Shown: positions 46,814 through 49,313 of the stretch, one piece after another | Numbering within the stretch: position 1 is the first letter of the stretch | Layout: each line of letters begins with the position of its first letter | From: Acetobacteraceae bacterium | GTDB lineage: Bacteria > Pseudomonadota > Alphaproteobacteria > Acetobacterales > Acetobacteraceae | Reading direction: 5' to 3' | NCBI GenBank assembly: GCA_022842185.1 | Contig: JALHQB010000036.1 | Span: forward strand, 1-49,313 | DNA length: 49,313 nucleotides | Program-made: the position numbers and the translations under genes | The notes under the pieces: generated by a model | What the model saw: the letters and a program-made list of their open reading frames with translations, nothing else | What the model was told of the DNA's origin: nothing | Database searches by the model: none

Positions 46814-48754
46814 ATGTCCGACACCAAGATCAGTGCGCTTCCCGCGATCGCCGCGGCGGCGGATGCCGACCTGCTGCCGATCGTCCAGGGCAGCGGCGGT
46901 TCCGCCGTCACGCGCCGCACCACCATCGCACAGCTGCGCAGCGGCATCCTTGCCGACCGCGCCTATCACGTGCGGGATTTCGGCGCGGTCGGTGACGGTA
47001 TGACCAACGATGCGCCGGCGATCCAGGCGGCGATCGACGCGATGAACGCCGCCGGCGGCGGAATCCTGGAATTCGGCCCCCGGACGTACCGCATCGCCAG
47101 CGCCGTGGTGGTGGACAGCGTGTCGATCGTCTTCCAGGGCGCGGGCTTCACCGAAGGATCGGCGATTGCCGACGGCACCTGGTTCCGCATCGACACCACC
47201 GGCTTCACCCCCTTCACCTTCACCGGCACCGGGGCGCGCGGATCGTCGGTCCGCGACATCGCGGTGCGCCAGACCCACACCGCCACGCAGGTGCCCGGCT
47301 GGGCGCCGACGAATTATGATTTCGTCTTCCGCATCCAGGATTGCCTGGGCTCGGTCGAGTTCAAGAATGTGCTGCTGGTCGCGGTCAACCGCGGCGTCTG
47401 GTGCGACAATTCCGGCCGGCTGAACATCGAGAGTCTGCGCGGGCAGGTCTTCACCACCGGCATCGAGATCGACCGCGCCTTCGATACCTCCCGCATCCAG
47501 CACGTCCATTTCTGGCCCTTCGGCACCGCGGATGACGATGTGGTGCGCTGGCAGCAGCAGAATTGCGATGCGGTGGTGCTGCGCCGGGTGGACGGCATCT
47601 TCATCGACGACGTCTTCACCCTCGGTGCGCGATCGGTGCTGCGTTTCGCATCCTCGGTCTCGGGCAGCACCACGAAGTTCTATCTCGGCAATCTCTACGC
47701 CGATTTCGTGCTGTATCCGATCTGGGTCCAGGCCAATGGTGTCACCGGCCAGATGGCCAGCGTCACCACCCAGTCTGAGTTGTTCAATTCCGGCGGCCAG
47801 CCGCTGGTCGGCGGCAACGGCATTCGCATCGATGCCAACAACGTCCGGCTGCAGATCGGCAACCTGCGCATCGACGATGCGGAGAGCAATGCCATCCGCG
47901 TCAACGGCAGCGGCAACCGCCTGGACATCTTCTCCCTCCGCGCGGAGTACTACAATCGGCTGAACGACGGCTCCGCGGCGATCCACGTTTCCAATGTCGC
48001 GACCGGCACGCCCAACACGGTGCATCTCGGCTCGCCTGCCATGCTGGGCAACGGCAATTCCGGACCGCTGGTGAACAGCGGCACCAACGGCCATGTCGCG
48101 CTTGGAGCACCGGCCGGCCGTGTCGAGCGGCCAGGCGTCATGGTCGGCGAGGACAGCACCGGCCTGTTCAGCCCGGCGGCGGGCGAACTCGCCGTCACCA
48201 CCGCGGGGTCCGAGGCGATGCGCGCCACCGCCGCGGGCACGGTGACACTCGGCGGACCGACGGCGACGGCCGCCTTCTCGGTCTCGCCTGCCGCGAGCAA
48301 CGTCAACCGCGTCCGGGTGACCGGCGCGGCGACCAACGGCAACCCGACCATCGCCGCCGATGGGACAGACGCCAACGTCAACCTCCAGGTCGCCGCGAAG
48401 GGCACCGGGACAGTCCGGCTGCTGGCGCGCAATACCGTGGTCATCGAAGCCGCGCCGGCTTCGGTCACGCCGGTGAACTACTTCCGCATCCTGTCGCACG
48501 GCGCCGGTTCCGCACCGCAGATCAATGTCGGCGGGTCGGACACCAACATCGGCATCAGCCTCGTGCCCAAGGGCAATGGGCTGGTCTCCACCACCGCGCC
48601 GTTCCAGTTGCCGGCCTACACCCTCGCGACCATGCCCGCGGCGGCGAGTTGCCCGCGCTGCCTGATCTACGTCTCGGACGGGACGGCCAACAAGCGCTTC
48701 GCGGTCAGCGACGGTGCCAATTGGCGCTGGCCGGACGGCGCGGTGGTGAGCTGA
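46814..48754 (+). CDS. Phage tailspike/tail fibre with pectate-lyase-type beta-helix
   Basis: 646 residues. Residues 1-50 resemble a virion-attachment head (SDTKISALPAIAAAADADLL). The pectate lyase superfamily start HVRDFGAVGDGMTNDAPAIQ follows at about 51. A right-handed beta-helix then runs to about 420, with regular short strands. The C-terminal 200 residues are Ala/Gly/Thr-rich repeats such as LQVAAKGTGTVRLLARNT and ISLVPKGNGLVSTTAPF, followed by a compact end (CPRCLIYVSDGTANKRFAVS, then GANWRWPDGAVVS). Such proteins bind or cut surface polysaccharide. GGAG precedes the ATG. A host-range determinant of a phage, tailocin or gene transfer agent is the likely role. Confidence 0.82.
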   Translation: MSDTKISALPAIAAAADADLLPIVQGSGGSAVTRRTTIAQLRSGILADRAYHVRDFGAVGDGMTNDAPAIQAAIDAMNAAGGGILEFGPRTYRIASAVVVDSVSIVFQGAGFTEGSAIADGTWFRIDTTGFTPFTFTGTGARGSSVRDIAVRQTHTATQVPGWAPTNYDFVFRIQDCLGSVEFKNVLLVAVNRGVWCDNSGRLNIESLRGQVFTTGIEIDRAFDTSRIQHVHFWPFGTADDDVVRWQQQNCDAVVLRRVDGIFIDDVFTLGARSVLRFASSVSGSTTKFYLGNLYADFVLYPIWVQANGVTGQMASVTTQSELFNSGGQPLVGGNGIRIDANNVRLQIGNLRIDDAESNAIRVNGSGNRLDIFSLRAEYYNRLNDGSAAIHVSNVATGTPNTVHLGSPAMLGNGNSGPLVNSGTNGHVALGAPAGRVERPGVMVGEDSTGLFSPAAGELAVTTAGSEAMRATAAGTVTLGGPTATAAFSVSPAASNVNRVRVTGAATNGNPTIAADGTDANVNLQVAAKGTGTVRLLARNTVVIEAAPASVTPVNYFRILSHGAGSAPQINVGGSDTNIGISLVPKGNGLVSTTAPFQLPAYTLATMPAAASCPRCLIYVSDGTANKRFAVSDGANWRWPDGAVVS

Positions 48755-48782
48755 ACCCAAACCAGGCGAAGGAGACACAGCG

Positions 48783-49160
48783 ATGACCGCGCTCACCGAC
48801 TACGCGAAGAACCTGCTCGCCCGATCCCTGACCGGGCGCCAGCCCGCCCTGCCGACCGACGTCTGGGTCGGCCTTGGCACCGGCGGTGCCGACGCCGCCG
48901 GGCTGACCGGGGAACCAGGCACGGCGACCGGCTATGCCCGCCAGCCGGTATCCTTCACCGGCAGCGGCACGCAGCGCAACGCCGCGGCGCTGCGCTTCGG
49001 CTTCACCGCCGCCGCCGGCACGCTGACCCATGTGGGGCTGTTCGATGCGCTGTCGGGCGGCAATGCGCTGGCCTGGGCTGTGCTCGGGTCCCCCGCCACG
49101 CTGGGGAGCGCGGGCAGCGTCACCATCCCCGCCGAGAGCCTGACCGTGCTCGCGGACTAG
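48783..49160 (+). CDS. Phage tail fibre-associated protein
   Basis: A 125-residue protein starting MTALTDYAKNLLARSLTGRQ, followed by VWVGLGTGGADAAGLTGEPG and YARQPVSFTGSGTQRNAAAL. This matches in outline a small tail protein seen after phage tail-fibre genes (family recalled, not named). It is beta-rich, with a C-terminal SAGSVTIPAESLTVLAD. GAAGGAGA precedes the ATG. It follows the tailspike by 28 bases on the same strand, so the two are probably cotranscribed. Its TAG stop is again part of a CTAG tetranucleotide (49157-49160). Confidence 0.65.
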   Translation: MTALTDYAKNLLARSLTGRQPALPTDVWVGLGTGGADAAGLTGEPGTATGYARQPVSFTGSGTQRNAAALRFGFTAAAGTLTHVGLFDALSGGNALAWAVLGSPATLGSAGSVTIPAESLTVLAD

Positions 49161-49199
49161 ATCGCCCGGGGTCACGCAGGGCTCCAGACACCTCTCTAG

Positions 49200-49313
49200 C
49201 AGGCTGCTGAAATTCCCTCTCGCGACTGACGACGGATCGTGATTCGCTTGCCCTGTTGGAGGGCGAGATCGGGATGCGCGGCAAGGACGAGGTGCGGGGT
49301 TCGCTGTTCAGCT
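49200..49313 (+). mobile_element. Left end of an IS element (IS5/IS1182-type), cut by window edge
   Basis: CAGGCTGCTGAAATTCCCTC directly after a CTAG (49196-49199) resembles the inverted-repeat ends of IS5/IS1182-type elements, and a transposase-like reading frame begins 74 bases further in. Only the left end is in the window; the right inverted repeat and target duplication cannot be seen. Confidence 0.65.
49274..49313 (+). CDS. Transposase N-terminus (partial)
   Basis: The last 40 bases encode MRGKDEVRGSLFS, which matches the start of IS5/IS1182-type transposases (typically MRG-D/E---G/ALFS followed by a Y-V-x-L-E motif). The ATG has GGG just upstream. The remainder, including the catalytic DDE residues, lies beyond the window. 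The family is inferred from 13 residues and the element end only. Confidence 0.6.
   Translation, partial: MRGKDEVRGSLFS

Noticed and set aside
46637..48796. A 719-codon open frame on the minus strand opposite the tailspike gene
   Set aside because: It is a GC-rich shadow of the plus-strand gene, Asp/Arg/His/Ala-biased, with no family-like segments; the plus-strand frame has a recognisable pectate-lyase start.

Overview
The window looks like chromosomal DNA from a very GC-rich alphaproteobacterium. I infer Rhodospirillales/Acetobacteraceae (Roseomonas-like) from base composition, the ffh-rpsP-rimM-trmD-rplS order followed directly by leuC-leuD-leuB, a tripartite-transporter (Bug) receptor, and CTAG-bounded palindromic repeats at gene ends. 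No rRNA gene or marker in the window fixes the genus.

Layout. 1-4218 (minus): the start of a type VI secretion operon, vgrG, a DUF6931-like gene and a tagH-type FHA gene cut by the window edge. 4549-9883 (minus): a small exported protein, a single-domain response regulator, a three-gene cassette (oxaloacetate decarboxylase-like, FMN 2-hydroxyacid dehydrogenase, MFS transporter) and an unknown protein with a possible N-terminal DNA-binding segment. Divergent from that last gene is a lone YopT/C58-like cysteine protease (10134-10790), the most unusual gene here. 11209-16558: an M20 dipeptidase converging on an overlapping trehalose operon, otsB-GH15-otsA. 16621-23745 (minus): two tRNA-Arg genes, then the ffh/ribosomal/leucine block. 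24002-28101: a cation-efflux relative, a hypothetical gene, infC with a probable AUA start, and thrS. 28164-32745: two glycosyltransferases, a small membrane protein, a lactonase-like metallo-hydrolase, a 3-hydroxyisobutyrate dehydrogenase relative and a carboxymuconolactone decarboxylase relative. 33000-37378: a haloacetate dehalogenase preceded by a broken HxlR regulator, then a partner-switching module (FHA-PP2C phosphatase, STAS antagonist, GHKL kinase) with DinB and double-GNAT genes. 37580-40578: two paralogous aminotransferases around a GNAT gene. 40688-45614: a Bug receptor and the polyamine importer potFGHI. 45859-49160 (plus): three phage-tail-like genes, including a pectate-lyase-fold tailspike, followed by the start of an IS element cut by the window edge.

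Non-coding structure. Two repeat families of about 108 bp bounded by CTAG-like tetranucleotides occur at 5041, 22256 and, fused end to end, at 46506-46713. Their ends supply the TAG stop codon of adjacent genes. A cluster of four perfect hairpins lies at 37398-37555. Several convergent or operon ends carry hairpin terminators.

How the parts connect. Most minus-strand genes sit in tight operons with ATGA/GTGA/TTGA overlaps. The housekeeping core (translation, leucine synthesis, trehalose, polyamine import) is intact. The accessory elements (T6SS genes, C58 protease, tail module, IS, broken HxlR) sit at the left, at 10 kb and at the right edge. All family names come from reading the translated sequence, without database searches.
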